Shown: one piece after another, positions 21,047-32,277 of the stretch
How positions within the stretch are numbered: position 1 is the stretch's first letter
Layout of the letters: the number at the start of each line of letters is the position of its first letter
NCBI GenBank assembly: GCA_010015805.1
Contig: ML978124.1
Location: forward strand, 682,001 to 746,000
Reading direction: 5' to 3'
Length of the DNA: 64,000 nucleotides
From: Rhizodiscina lignyota
Taxonomy: Eukaryota > Ascomycota > Dothideomycetes > Aulographales > Rhizodiscinaceae
Notes under the pieces: generated by a model
What the model was told of the DNA's origin: nothing
Databases searched by the model: none
What the model saw: the letters and a program-made list of their open reading frames with translations, nothing else
Position numbers and translations under genes: made by a program

Positions 21047-24000
21047 TCTGATATATATCTCAGATCAATACGATGGCTTTCACAGTTTCCGAGTGAATGT
21101 CTTCTCTCAAGATACACGAATAGAGGTACACAGAAGATTCACAAAGGTCGTCTGTGCTGCCAAGTCAAATGGAAGCTGATCTATCCGCAATGCCCGATCG
21201 GCAACCATCCGAATGCGGTACCGAACTTGCCGGACCTCGTCTCGCTGGTTTGCATTGCCCTTCGCATATATATGAAATATTGGTGAGTCTCTGAAGATGA
21301 AACAAGCTATTCACTTTCTTTCGATCACTCCACAGAAGGAATATTTGATTCTATCTAGCGATTGGCATACACCCAAAGCGAGTTTCAAGCAGCGCTGTTC
21401 GGCTACGTCTTGAGTGCTACATTTGCCTTATTGGATTCAGAACATGAGCGCTTGCAAAGCCTGCGACTGGAGTTGAGTGACTACTCAGCTGCCTAGCATG
21501 ATCCAAAAAATGATCATTAAATCTGCAGATGCGAACGAAAACCGCATTGGCGACTTCTGCGGAGTAGAACGTCCATTCTTTTTCTGCTGGGTTTACGGTA
21601 GAATTGCGTGAGCTAAAAATATGCAAAATAATCAAAGCCTCCAAGCCAGCGAAGAAACCGCGCTTGAGACAAGGCTGGAAAGAAAAAAGATTACTCGTCA
21701 CTGATGTGTATTCGCAGGCCGTTGGAAAGTCAGCAACGTGCAGTGCAGAGCCACCAATGCACAGCGTCACGATCTCGTGTCCGAGCAGAAGGCAAGTGGA
21801 GTCGTCTGGCACCTGGGCCGCGGAAAAATTGTACTATTGGCCTTCGGCTGTTAATATGTGCTATCTGATTTCAGACCGTATGCGGAATGGCGATTGTTTC
21901 AAACATTGCATCGCGTCAGGCTGCTCCCGAGAACGTGGAGGAAAGGCTCGTCACACAGCCCAACGCTTCGTTACCGGTGACCCGTTTAGGCCCTCCACAC
22001 AACTTGGAAGCGCGGAACAAATTCTGAGCGTTCCCAGCCAATATACTTTTCTAGAGCCTTGCCAAGTTGGGGCGATTGCAGCGGATTGCGTAGCGGAATC
22101 CACGCCGGTCCAAGGTTTGGAAACTGACGCTTGAGCAACCCAAGCGAGCCAGGGACTCGAGGTCCCATCCGTCCATCGTCCATCGTCCATCGTCCATCTA
22201 TATCCATCTATATCCATCCATCGTCTCAAGCGCCACGAGACACCTCCCCCACGTCGAGCCGTCTTCTCATCATCAACGGCGGCCAGTACGATCGCCACCG
22301 CTTAGACGCCGGCATAATCATTCCGGCTGAGATCCCGAAATTGCATCCCATCATTCTCTTTTCACATTCAACTCTAGCGCAGGCAACCGGGAAAGCGCGC
22401 GAGATGCACTGCATGCGTCGCGTCAAGACATTGCCTTCTACGCTCTGAGCCGTCGCAACGACTGCCACTGAGGCGCCCTGAAGTAGATCTGATAAGGTAT
22501 ATAGGAACCCGATAGCTTGGAACCCCGCGGTAGCACACGACTTTGCAGAACGACGTTCAATGGTGCCAAGCTGTTTTCATGCGGTGACCACTGTCGTGAT
22601 CGCGATCGAACGATGCCAGCGATACGACTGGATAGCGCATGACTGGGGGCGTCCAAATAATCGAACGACCGTTTGCGCCAACCGCACCCCAGCGTGCAGG
22701 TATTTGAGAGTAACTCTCTAAGGCGCTCGCTGCCGGACACGACAGCAGCAAACACCCGCCTGATCAAGGAATTTAGATCGCGGACGAGATGCAGCATCAA
22801 GGCGCCCTACGTAAAGCCACTTACTACTCCGGTGGCTCTAACTATTCTGCACGAGTGATGCAAGTGAAGGATGAACCAGAAATGCTCCCAGTGCTTTCTT
22901 TAACAGAGGTTCAAGAGCGAACATGAGCTCGATAGAGCAAGCAGATGATGTTTCCAGAAACCCTGATGAGAGCTATCGTCTCTACCTGTGCTAGTTCTAA
23001 AATTTCACTACACAAGGCATGTAGCGTAGCTAAGATGCTCACATTAGCATGCTTCATACCAAATCGACGCCACTACGAATAATACACATAACAATAATTT
23101 TGAGTCTATTTAGTAATGGGACGATAGCACCAAGAAGCTAGTAGCGGGTCGGACCATTATCTCATAGGCATGAAACGTAGCCCAATGGGCTTCCGGAACT
23201 GTACGCACTGCTCACGGTAACATCACTCTCTTAGGCAAGAATGGTCAGATTCCATTAGATCGTCATTAGAGGTATAATCGAGGAGGTCGCTTTTGCGTCA
23301 TGCAACAGTACCCACAGAGAGGGCTTCGCATGAAAATCTGCCAGGCTTCATGGCGTGGTATGAGCTCGGTGCTTACTAAATGGTGTCGCCCATTACCTCC
23401 TCCAGCTGAATCATGTTAGCAGCCGTTAGAGGCGGCTTTACATCATCCATAGTCCGTCAGCGCCTCCCCTACGTGATCAGGAATACCAGGCTAGAGTATC
23501 TTAGTAGTTTGAGATACCCGTGCCATAAGCATCATGTTAGGCAACGAGTGCCAGCACTCTAGAGAGTGCTTCAGTGCTTCCAGATACGGCAGGGTCCTGC
23601 AAGACGAAATTAGAGTTCAGCAAGGTGGGGATGCGCGGCTGATATTGCAGCGCTGACTGGAGGAGAGCTCCCTGCGGTCCAGGCTCCGCATCATCGTCCG
23701 CGCCTCACAGACTGAACGCTTGCCGGTCGCGTTGCAAAATCTGCGAGATGGGAAGCCAGGCCATTAGGGCTGGTTGACATGGGGGAAGATTTACGAGACG
23801 GACTTCTAGTGGCCTGACAGCAGTAACGCACGAGCATCGCATGCCCGGAACGCGGAAACCGTTGCACAGATGGGGATCCTTGACCGTTGCATACGATTGC
23901 AGAGGGCTGATTTGCTCCACGGATTGCTCAGTTGGCGGGAGGGTGGGCGGCCTGTGAGCCAGGCAAACGGCAAGTGGGCAATCCCGCCCCTTGCCGAACG

Positions 24001-24878
24001 CCGTCAAGCTGGAATTCTGTATGGCTGCCACGCACGTACGCGCTATGTACATAAGCCCACACCGGCTTGGCCGCAGGAGGCATGTCCTGTTTTGCCGCTT
24101 TGCGTCACGTTGCGGTGCTCGGACGTGTCGGGAAGTCTTTCTTTTGACGTTCTCTGAAAATTCGCTGCTCAACGCCGAGCGCGCGACGTCCGCCACGTCC
24201 TGCCTACCCACCCCCTAGATCTCACCGACTACGCAGGGGCCGCACGGTCATCCTACCCTATCCAGTATCCTCTTGCGCCCTTATCCCGGCCCTGGATGGA
24301 AGGGGTGCAAAGGGCACAACTCCAAATGTCGAACCTCCACGTACCGCCCTGGAGATTGATCAACTTGAGAGCGTGCACCCCGCAGTCGAATCCACTACAC
24401 ACAAACATTCTCGTTCGCCCTTCTCGGGACGGATGCACACCTTGCCGCAATGCTTAGTCGGAACGGAAGTTTCGACTCGCTGTCCCTCACAAGAGATCTG
24501 GCTGTTCATCGACGTCCGTATTGCCACAAGCAGGGACGACCATCATCAGGCAGTGAGAATTCAACTTCTTGGTTCATCACCTCATGGCCGGCGAAAGGAA
24601 CATATATTCTATATTGTCATTTTCCAGGCTACGATATTTGTTCACCAGCCTGGCCACTCTTCGCGGAAACTGAATGCGACGCAGATATTTTGACATCTGA
24701 ACTCGATGCTCGGATTTATGCCAGTCCCTTGTTTCTCTTTGCAAGCTCTGTGGCATAGCCACTTTCAAACATTTGACCATCTACAACTTGTTGTGCCTGT
24801 TAAGTCTCAGCGCTATTTGCGCGCCTGGGCTCCGGGATCGTCGATCCTGCCGCGAATGTTTGCAGATTTATGGCTGTT
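21047..24878. other. Gene-poor stretch, 3.8 kb
   Basis: Only short, overlapping frames, none with recognisable domains, signal peptides or repeats. A CCATCGT-type microsatellite lies at 22164-22226. It begins the accessory block that continues with duplicated and broken genes to about 31 kb. Confidence 0.5.
22164..22226. repeat. (CCATCGT)-type simple repeat
   Basis: Short tandem units GTCCATC and TATATCCATC in a row. Simple-sequence DNA, with no gene attached. Confidence 0.75.
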
Positions 24879-25475
24879 TTACATCAGCTCTGGCTTATTA
24901 CACGCCCCACTGATTAACCTACCAACTCCCTGGTGTGGATCGTGTAGTGCGCCATTAACAGATTTTCTTGTCCGAGTACGATCAAGCACCAGACCCTCGT
25001 TGGCCGGATCTGAGAGCCAAGCCTGTAGCGGAGTCTTTCCACGGGCCATTTCTGCGTGAAACTCCCAACCGTTAGGCAGTTCGAAACCAAGGTCCTTAGC
25101 AGCTAATTGAACTCGCTGCTTTCCTTCTTCTACGGCTTCTGGATCGGCGAGATACTCCTCAAGGAGGACTTGGTTCAGGGCAAGGACTGCCGAAGTTAAT
25201 GGCGGGCCTTGTGGGAGACGAGGAACCGTTTCTTTCGCATGAAGGCAGTCGTCATAAGAATCATGAGCTTCCGGGCGGTGATGGGGTCTCTCAGTAGCCA
25301 AGGAGCTGGGGCAATGAGCCATATTACTTTCACTCCAATTAGCGCTCTGTATATATATATTGGGGGTAAATATTAGTAAAAAGTATTTATCTTACGAAAT
25401 ACTGCGAGTGTCCGAGTGCTTCGTCACTTCATCATTTTGAGCATGACAGGAAGGCCTTATTTCTTCACCTGCCAT
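24879..25475 (-). CDS. Hypothetical protein, intact copy of a duplicated pair
   Basis: Predicted 181 residues from exons 25396-25475 and 24879-25344; intron 25345-25395 (GTAAGA..CAGAG). I do not recognise the family. The strongest conserved stretch, judged by its broken paralogue at 29796-30340, is DLGFELPNGWEFHAEMARGK followed by TPLQAWLSDPA, with HCPSSL and HDSYDD nearer the N-terminus. The paralogue has the same intron position and phase, which supports the gene model. No signal peptide or membrane segment. The two copies flank a cluster of broken Est1-type genes. Confidence 0.55.
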
Positions 25476-26232
25476 TGCCGTGAGCTTGGTTATATTCCGT
25501 GTATAAACTAAGCTATACTGGATAGAGACGACTTGGAGAGCGAAAGATACCACAAATTTGGTGGGAGAGATCTGGAATGGGTGTTTTCTGAAGCTGACAC
25601 TCGCCCGGGTTTTTCAGCCCATTTATACAGGTACACCAGCATGAGAAAGGCAGCGCTACTTTCTCAGGTATTCCGACTACTGGCAAGTCCTCAGTATCAC
25701 CACGATTTCCCCCAGGTCTTTTCAAACATCGTAAACCCCTGTCCTCGCAGTGCAAGCAAGTCGACCGATTCGAGGATTCGACCAGGATATCCTTGATAAG
25801 TCTGACTCCGGCCTTCGGATCGGCAAGAGACACATGGAACAGGGCTTATGCGTCGCGTCCCACATCATATGATGCGCCAAAGGTCCGTGCGGGGACTGTG
25901 AGGCTCTGAGGCTCTGAAGCTCTGTCGGTTGCCTGTCGGTTGCCTGTCGCCAGGCAAACGGTTCGCAAAGTCGCGGTGGTGGTCCGCGGACCGCGTAGGC
26001 GACATGCTGCAATAAAACCCATCTCTTGCCGCCAAATTCCCGGAGCCTCATACACGCCAAATCACCCTCGCTTTTAGTGACTGCTCCCCCCGATAAATGG
26101 TACAGTAATGGATCTCTTTCCTCAGCGGTGTCCTCGTTGATTGTGAAAGAATTTCGTTAATTTCTTACATACCATAATTCTCTAATTGCATTTCTCTTGC
26201 TTCAGTCATCATTGGCCACGGTAGATAGAACA
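25476..26232. other. Intergenic in accessory block
   Basis: About 750 bp without a recognisable gene. A direct repeat of TGTCGGTTGCC occurs near 25922-25945. Confidence 0.45.
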
Positions 26233-26535
26233 ATGGAGGCTGCAGCGTTCGCTTCGATCATTGCACTTTTCATTTTCATCGCGGTTCTGATACTGCAACG
26301 TATGCTGGCGCACATCCCAAACAGCAGGCCTAGCTCGGGCATACAGCCTGAGGACGTGGACCTGGACTTTAGGAGATCTCCGGACTTTTGGAGAACTGGC
26401 CCGCCAGATGATTATCCAAGCCCCTCGGTGCCTTCAAAAAGACCTCGATCGAAATTCTCCCAAACCTACCTGGTGGATAGCACTTCGGCCAATAAGGCAA
26501 CAAGCAAATTCCACGAGAACCGTTCACAAGGCTGA
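26233..26535 (+). CDS. Short hypothetical membrane protein, doubtful
   Basis: A 100-codon frame starting ATGGAGGCTGCA. Residues 4-22 form one strong hydrophobic segment (FASIIALFIFIAVLIL), followed by a charged, Pro/Ser-rich tail. No family recognised. It sits just upstream of the Est1-type relics and could be either a small gene or the 5' remnant of something longer. Confidence 0.3.
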   Translation: MEAAAFASIIALFIFIAVLILQRMLAHIPNSRPSSGIQPEDVDLDFRRSPDFWRTGPPDDYPSPSVPSKRPRSKFSQTYLVDSTSANKATSKFHENRSQG

Positions 26536-26819
26536 GAGATCTCTCGAGAATACTCCATGGCCGGATTCCAGAGCGACCACATTCCATTGGCCAAGCCCGC
26601 GGAGTGGTCTGTCCTCTTGACGCTGGTGCAGAAAATCTAGTTTCTACAGTCCAGCGTGAAGGCGGAACCAGGATCTCGTACACCATCTTGTCAACCTGCC
26701 GTCCGAACCCGGCAAGCGGACAATTATTTGAGCCGCTCAGCCATGGAAACCTGATCTCATGCCTCCATCGCAAACACTGCGACAGGTTGAGGTTAGGATA
26801 CAAGCCACTATGGCCGACA

Positions 26820-27304
26820 TCAGTGCTTCAACCTGGAAGTCGAGACATTTCGCAAGAAAAGTTTGCTGCTGAATTCAAGACTATTTACGCTGGATTAACA
26901 ATGGCCGAGACAAAATGCATCCATATTGACAAAGCTCAACAACTCCTTCAAGCGAATTTAAAGTCACTGACGAGAAACCTGAAGCTGTGGTCTATGTCGT
27001 GAACGTTGCTCTACGAGCATCATGACTTCTTCTCAGCGAGTCAGCACCGCCCGGCGTACCGGAGGACCGGACACTCGTTACGAACCGACAAAAGTATTCA
27101 ATGCCCGCTCGAATGTGGAAACATGGAATCTCCAAGACTGCCTCGCATCCATCCAAAAGTCATCTTCAAGGAGCTTTGCATTCGAGGACTCAATGCTGGC
27201 TCTCAGCAAGCTATTCCGGGAAGCCCGATGAGCACTGGCAAGCTATGATTGCCCTTCACAGGACTTTACTTCATGAGCACCATGACTTCTTTCTAGCAAG
27301 CTAG
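26820..27304 (+). pseudogene. Est1-type domain gene fragment, copy A1
   Basis: Broken pieces of the fungal Est1/SMG-like DNA/RNA-binding domain family in different frames. One frame reads LQPGSRDISQEKFAAEFKT then IYAGLTMAETKCIHIDKAQQ, ending at a stop near 27001. A second gives MPARMWKHGIS (near 27101). A third reads EHWQAMIALHRTLLHEHHDF then FLAS, followed by a stop at 27302-27304. The order and motifs match the family, but frame changes and stops rule out a functional product. Confidence 0.65.
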
Positions 27305-27331
27305 GACTCTGTGGCCTTTTAGGAGCAGTTA

Positions 27332-27960
27332 GCAGCTGAAGTGAAGTCTATCTACACTAGACTAACAACAGTTGAAGCGAAGTGTATCCATATTGACAAC
27401 GTCCAACAAGCAACCTCACGGAGCGAGTCCAGAATCAGCGATGAGCACCACGGCTTCTTCCTGGCAAGCCAGCACCCCGTAGCCTCACCTGCACTGCAAA
27501 GGCTCGCCTGGAAGTACTCTATGCCGGCCCGAATGTGGAAACACGGAATTCATTCATTTCTCGAATTACTTAGCCACTGTCTGCCAGAGTTTATCGAATA
27601 TATGCTTGCCTTTATCTACCTTGCCTACCAGATGATGGCGCTTTTATACGAAACCGTGGGCACATTTCGAGACACCTGGATCGAATGCTTAGGAGATCTC
27701 GGTCGATATCGAATGGCCGTCTAGGATGAAGACGCGTGTCATCGTGAAATCTGGGCTCGTGTTGCTATATGCTGGTACAAAAAGGCGGCAGACGACAATC
27801 CGATTATCGGCCGCCTCTACCACCACCTTGCGATACTTGCTTGTCCACTACTTACCATTCTCATATGCCCCTCCCAGAGGGCTGGATCTTCCTGAGGACT
27901 GGATGTTGCGAGGCCTTCCCTGGAGCTTTGAGTATTGCCGCCATCGAAGAAGAGGAGTGA
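27332..27960 (+). pseudogene. Est1-type domain gene fragment, copy A2
   Basis: The best-preserved relic. It starts IYTRLTTVEAKCIHIDN, then after a frame change EHHGFFLASQHPVASPALQR, MPARMWKHGIHSFLELL, IYLAYQMMALLYET and TWIECLGDLGRYRMAV. An in-frame TAG (27722-27724) follows where the family has Glu. Translation resumes with WYKKAADDNPIIGRLYHHLA and stops again. A later frame gives LPEDWMLRGLPWSFEY. The family's typical order is preserved, so this is a decayed gene rather than chance. Confidence 0.75.
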
Positions 27961-28019
27961 TACATGGAACGGACGTCCACAATGAAGACCGGTTGATCGA
28001 GCATTGGGCTGGACCGTGC

Positions 28020-29168
28020 ACAGTCACTTGTCAAGACGAAGTGCATCCACATTGACAAAGCTCAACAACTCCTCGAAGCGAATTCAACATCGTTGGCTGA
28101 AAACCTGAAGCCGTGGTCCAATGAATAAACATGCGGGCACAGCAAACTGCCGCTGTGACGTTCTCCAGCAGTTGTAATATTATTTTCCCCCCCTCGCAGA
28201 AAAACACTTGGATAGAATGCCTCGGAGACCTAGGCTAGTATCGAATGGCTATCAAGAACGTGCAACACTGAATAATCTGCGCGGGCGTGGCCAGAGTCTG
28301 GTACAACAAGGCAGTAGACCCAAATCCTGCAACTGGTCGACTTTTCCACCACCTCGCGATTCTCACGCGTCCAAATAAAATCGAGCTGCTAGATCCCAAG
28401 TCCTTCACCATGCTCTCACGAGCGTTCATGAACGGAATGATACTAGAGAGTGAGCGGCTGTACTCCGTAAAGATGCACGCGTTACTCTTCAAGAAGAAAA
28501 ACATGGATGCGGTCGTCCCACATGGGAGTATCGAGACTGTTTTCGACCCCATTCTCTCGCCTCAACAACCGCTTCCTTGCAAGCATCGTAGCCCATCGCG
28601 AATGGAAGAAGAATTTACCGGGACCGATCTTGTCGCAGTGTTGCCACCCACTTCGCTGCCTTTCACCATATCACCATCTTGCCATTTGTTCATGTCACCA
28701 TCGCCTTCTTGTAACGAGTTATTCTCCGCTTTTGTGGTTCTGAATAGAGTCGCGACTGTTTTCACGCATGGAGTGCGGAACGATTTGCATCGGCCATATT
28801 TGGCAGCGCTGGCCTCGATGAAAGACTCCGTGCACTTCACGCCTAATCACACGGGTCCTGCAACATCGTCATCGCCAATTCGATCGCCGAGTGTAACACG
28901 GTTCGTCACATTGTCGGAAATGGGGGTTTTACCCTCTCCGATGCATAACATTCGAAAACCCCTCAAGGTCTGAGACTTGGTTCTTGCGGGCGCATCGCTT
29001 CATCTTCCTGCATTCTGAACAGAATACTTGTTCGGCTGTGGACTATGAACAAGTAGCGTACTCGATTCATCTCATGAAACTCGCAGGCCGGCCTCTGCCC
29101 GAAGACTGGATGATGCGGGGTTTGCTCTGGATACTCGAGTACATTAGAAGACAATTACTGGCTAACTA
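28020..29168 (+). pseudogene. Est1-type domain gene fragment, copy B
   Basis: Begins TKCIHIDKAQQLLEAN. A CT-rich run ending in CAG near 28200 looks like an old splice acceptor. Then NTWIECLGDLG, an in-frame TAG, YRMAI, a further stop, and ARVWYNKAVDPNPATGRLFH then HLAIL, which stays open to about 28970. The end piece LPEDWMMRGLLWILEYIRR lies at 29100-29160. It aligns segment by segment with copy A2, so the two arose by duplication before or during decay. Confidence 0.7.
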
Positions 29169-29170
29169 AT

Positions 29171-29795
29171 CTGGAGTGTGAGAGGATCTCAGTTGCGAGA
29201 CAGCCGTTCTTGCTTGTGATCGCCGTGCTGGTTCTTCCATTATGGCTGCGCAACATTTTCGGCTTCAATTGGAGGTCGCCGATTGTTCTACTTCAACTGG
29301 ATGGTATCGCAGCAATTGCAGGATGGGTAGTAAAGAAGTGGCTGATGCAAGGCAAAGGTGTGAGAGCGGTCATGTCATGTTCCGCCGAAATCCAATTCAC
29401 TGTGGTCTGTCTTTGCTGCTGACGGAGTGCGGCCGTTCAAGCATTGCACGGCTTGTATGGCTAGTTCTTCTCTCATTTCTTTCAAGACTTCATCCCGATC
29501 GTTCTTACGTTGCTTACGCATAGTTGCCGGAGCATCGCACAACTGACAGATGAATGGAGCGCCTCTTTCACGATTTGCCCCTACTTTTTCCAAACAACTT
29601 TTGCATTCTCAATCGTCTACCTTTCATCGCCGTACACAGTGTCTCGTCCGTCGCTTCCGTGCTCATGGAAGCAGGCAAGGAACTAATCATGTAAAACAGC
29701 AATCTTTTGTTTCTAGTAGCCTGTCATTGCAAGTCTATTTCATTGACTCAGTCATTATTTAATGGAATGAAGATACGTCTCGCTATCATAACACA
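29171..29795. other. Intergenic in accessory block
   Basis: Short frames only, with one hydrophobic stretch near 29210-29340. No recognisable gene. Confidence 0.45.
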
Positions 29796-30340
29796 CTATC
29801 GAGGCTCAAACGCTATCAGAATTCGATCATCTTTGTGCACGTCTCGGAAAGATGGCGCGAATGTGAAGCCTTTCATCGCAAGTGCCGGATCGGCCAGCCA
29901 GGCTTGCAAAGGTGTCTTGCCTTCAGCTAGCTCCGTGTGCAGCTTCCAATCCTTTGGTAATTGGAAACCAAGCTCTCAGGCTGCTTTCTCGATACGTGCC
30001 CTTGCCATCTCTTGGACAGTCGGGTCGGTGAGATCTGGCATCTTGAGGACATCTTCGTTCAGAGCGAGTGTTTCCTCGCTCAAAGCAACGACGTCAGACG
30101 GACCTTTGATGCTTTGTTGGGCTTGTAGGCCATCATCATATGACTCATGTACTCCAGGTCGATGATGGTGATGTTCAGTATGGAGGGAGCTGGGGCACAG
30201 AGCGGCGGTGCTGCAAAGGCACAGTAAGTACCACAGTCGGGCTGTACATAACTAGAGACATGATCTTACGAGTCATCGCAACTCTGTGGTGTTCCTCCGC
30301 CATTGGCGGGAAAGACATATTCATGCGAAGAAGTATCCAT
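29796..30340 (-). pseudogene. Broken paralogue of the 24879-25475 gene
   Basis: Exons 30270-30340 and 29796-30210 reproduce the intron position and phase of the intact copy. Shared blocks include CPSSL, HHHHRPGVHESYDD, LALNEDVLK, LGFQLPKDWKLHTELAEGK and TPLQAWLADPA. An in-frame TGA at 29976-29978 (minus strand) cuts the frame just before the best-conserved block. Either it is a pseudogene or the product is truncated. Compared with the first copy the N- and C-termini differ. Confidence 0.65.
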
Positions 30341-31273
30341 CTCTTCTTGAATAAATATGATGAACAGTGAAAAAGGTTGATGGTTATATAAGCAACCTTT
30401 AGGAAATGCTAAGCACGTGAAGAGAAATAATTGTATGAATTTCTGATTCTGAAATTACGTTGGAGGACTTCCGACATTCTTATAGCAAAACTGGGCCGGC
30501 CGGCACAGTGATTTATACCTTTGTATTCCTCATGTCTTACTATGGGAATAGGGTCAGTGTCATTGCCGTGACCCTGGCAGTCAATCTGCACGCGGGCGTG
30601 GTGGCCGTCCCTAGGTCGGTTTGCAGGTGTGCATATGGAGCGTAATCGGTGATCAGGGACGTAGCCTCGTAGCTGATACGCTACTCGCCAGGTAGAGAGT
30701 CGCAACATGCGAATATTAGCTTTTGCCTTACGGTTCGCGCACCATTCGACGTGTGCATATGGACGAATTCTGTACCCGAATATCGTCACGCACGTGACCT
30801 ACGTTTCTGTTAACTCTTAGGAAGTAGGTAGGTTGTCAATTAACGTCCCAGGTGATCTCCAGATTTGGTACGTCTTGTGTGTACGTAATTCCTAATATGT
30901 TCACTTCATCCAAATGCAATCTTACAATACACCAGCGCTAAACCCCTCGTATCTCTAATTGGCTACCATAAAAAGACTGTGGCGACTGAACAAGTTGAAC
31001 CTGGGGGGCCATCTTGCGCCCGAGGAAACCAATTCTTTCTTCCACAGATATTGTCTTATCATGGAAGTAACCATATATATAAATTAGCGCAAAGCTCTTC
31101 TACTCTCTATACGACTTAAATCCTCATGATATTCAAATGGTTCTGCATTTGTTTGATAGTGGAATCAGCAATAGGCGGATTCCAAAGTTGACTGCACTCG
31201 GATCAAGTCAACCTGTACACTTCAATACATAAAGTTCTACTTAAATTCCACCGGAACCCTGGGCAGTGATGTA
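30341..31273. other. Intergenic
   Basis: About 930 bp, moderately AT-rich toward 31273. No gene recognised. Confidence 0.45.
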
Positions 31274-32277
31274 TCAATATGTGCCCAAGGCCCGCTCCAA
31301 CCGTACATCTGGCAGGCTCTCTCGCGACTCGATAAGCCTTTGAACAAACTCTTCATCCAAAGCCACCTTGTCCTTCTCCTCGAGGCAGTCCACCATATCA
31401 TCAATGCTGTAGACTGCAGAAGCAGGGGCTCTGAAGCTCATGCCGATTTCCTCATCAATTCGACTCCCGAGTCCATCTTTCGCAGCCTCGATGACATCGA
31501 ATCGGTCCTCCTCGTTGTTGAACTGTGGCGGTGCGCCATCATCGGTCTGGCGGCTCCACTTTCGAAGGTAGGTGCGGTCGTAGAGGATATTCATGAGCCT
31601 TTTCTCGGCTTGATTCTTTCTGGCCTCTTGCTCTTCGGGCAGCATGACACTGTTCGAGTGACAGTCTAGCTCCAGAGCTCGCAGCTCCAATGCATCCCTA
31701 ACGATCAACGTGAAGTACTGATGTGTTTCGGCATCTGGACGCCACTTCCAGAGCCAGTCACACGCCTCATGTATGTCGTCGTCATCGTGCCACTCCTCAA
31801 TGAACTCGTTGCGTTTATCGAACGTCGCAGTGTCGTCTTCGACATTGTCAAGGTACTCCGCGCATGCCTGCTCGTACAGATCCTCAACGACCGTGATTGT
31901 TTTGTCACCAGCTGCTCGCATGGCTCGGATGAGGAACAGTTTGAAGCGGGTCTGGACGAATGTGTCGGCGAAGGAGACGTCGCTATCAAGGTTGCCGTAT
32001 ATAATGACCTTGGTGATCATCAAGTCTTGTCCATGGCATCTCTTTAAAGCCGGGACGCTCTGCGCTATTAATGCTTCAATGAGAGCATTATGATCTTGTA
32101 TGAACTTGACGACTTCTGGAGGAAACCTGCAATCACCTCAGCATTTGATCATGCCCACAGAGGGGGGAATACATACTTGGAAGGCCGATTCACCCCTTCA
32201 TCCTCCTGACGTTGTAACTCTCTCTGCAATTTCTCCACCTGTCGGGCCTTCGGCATTGCGGAATTCATTGTGAACAT
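31274..32277 (-). CDS. Hypothetical fungal protein, acidic
   Basis: Predicted 317 residues from exons 32177-32277 and 31274-32126, with intron 32127-32176 (GTATGT..CAG). The join KFPPEVVKFIQDHNAL keeps the frame and removes the need for the TTG start at 32023. The order TFVQTRFKLFLIRAMRAAG then a long acidic middle resembles fungal proteins related to BTB-type hypotheticals, but no BTB core is visible and I assign no function. Rich in Asp/Glu and Trp. An in-frame ATG nine bases further in is an equal start candidate. Confidence 0.6.

Noticed and set aside
23705-24211. 168-codon minus frame
   Set aside because: Similar-length open frames exist on the opposite strand, with no recognisable motif or splice context.
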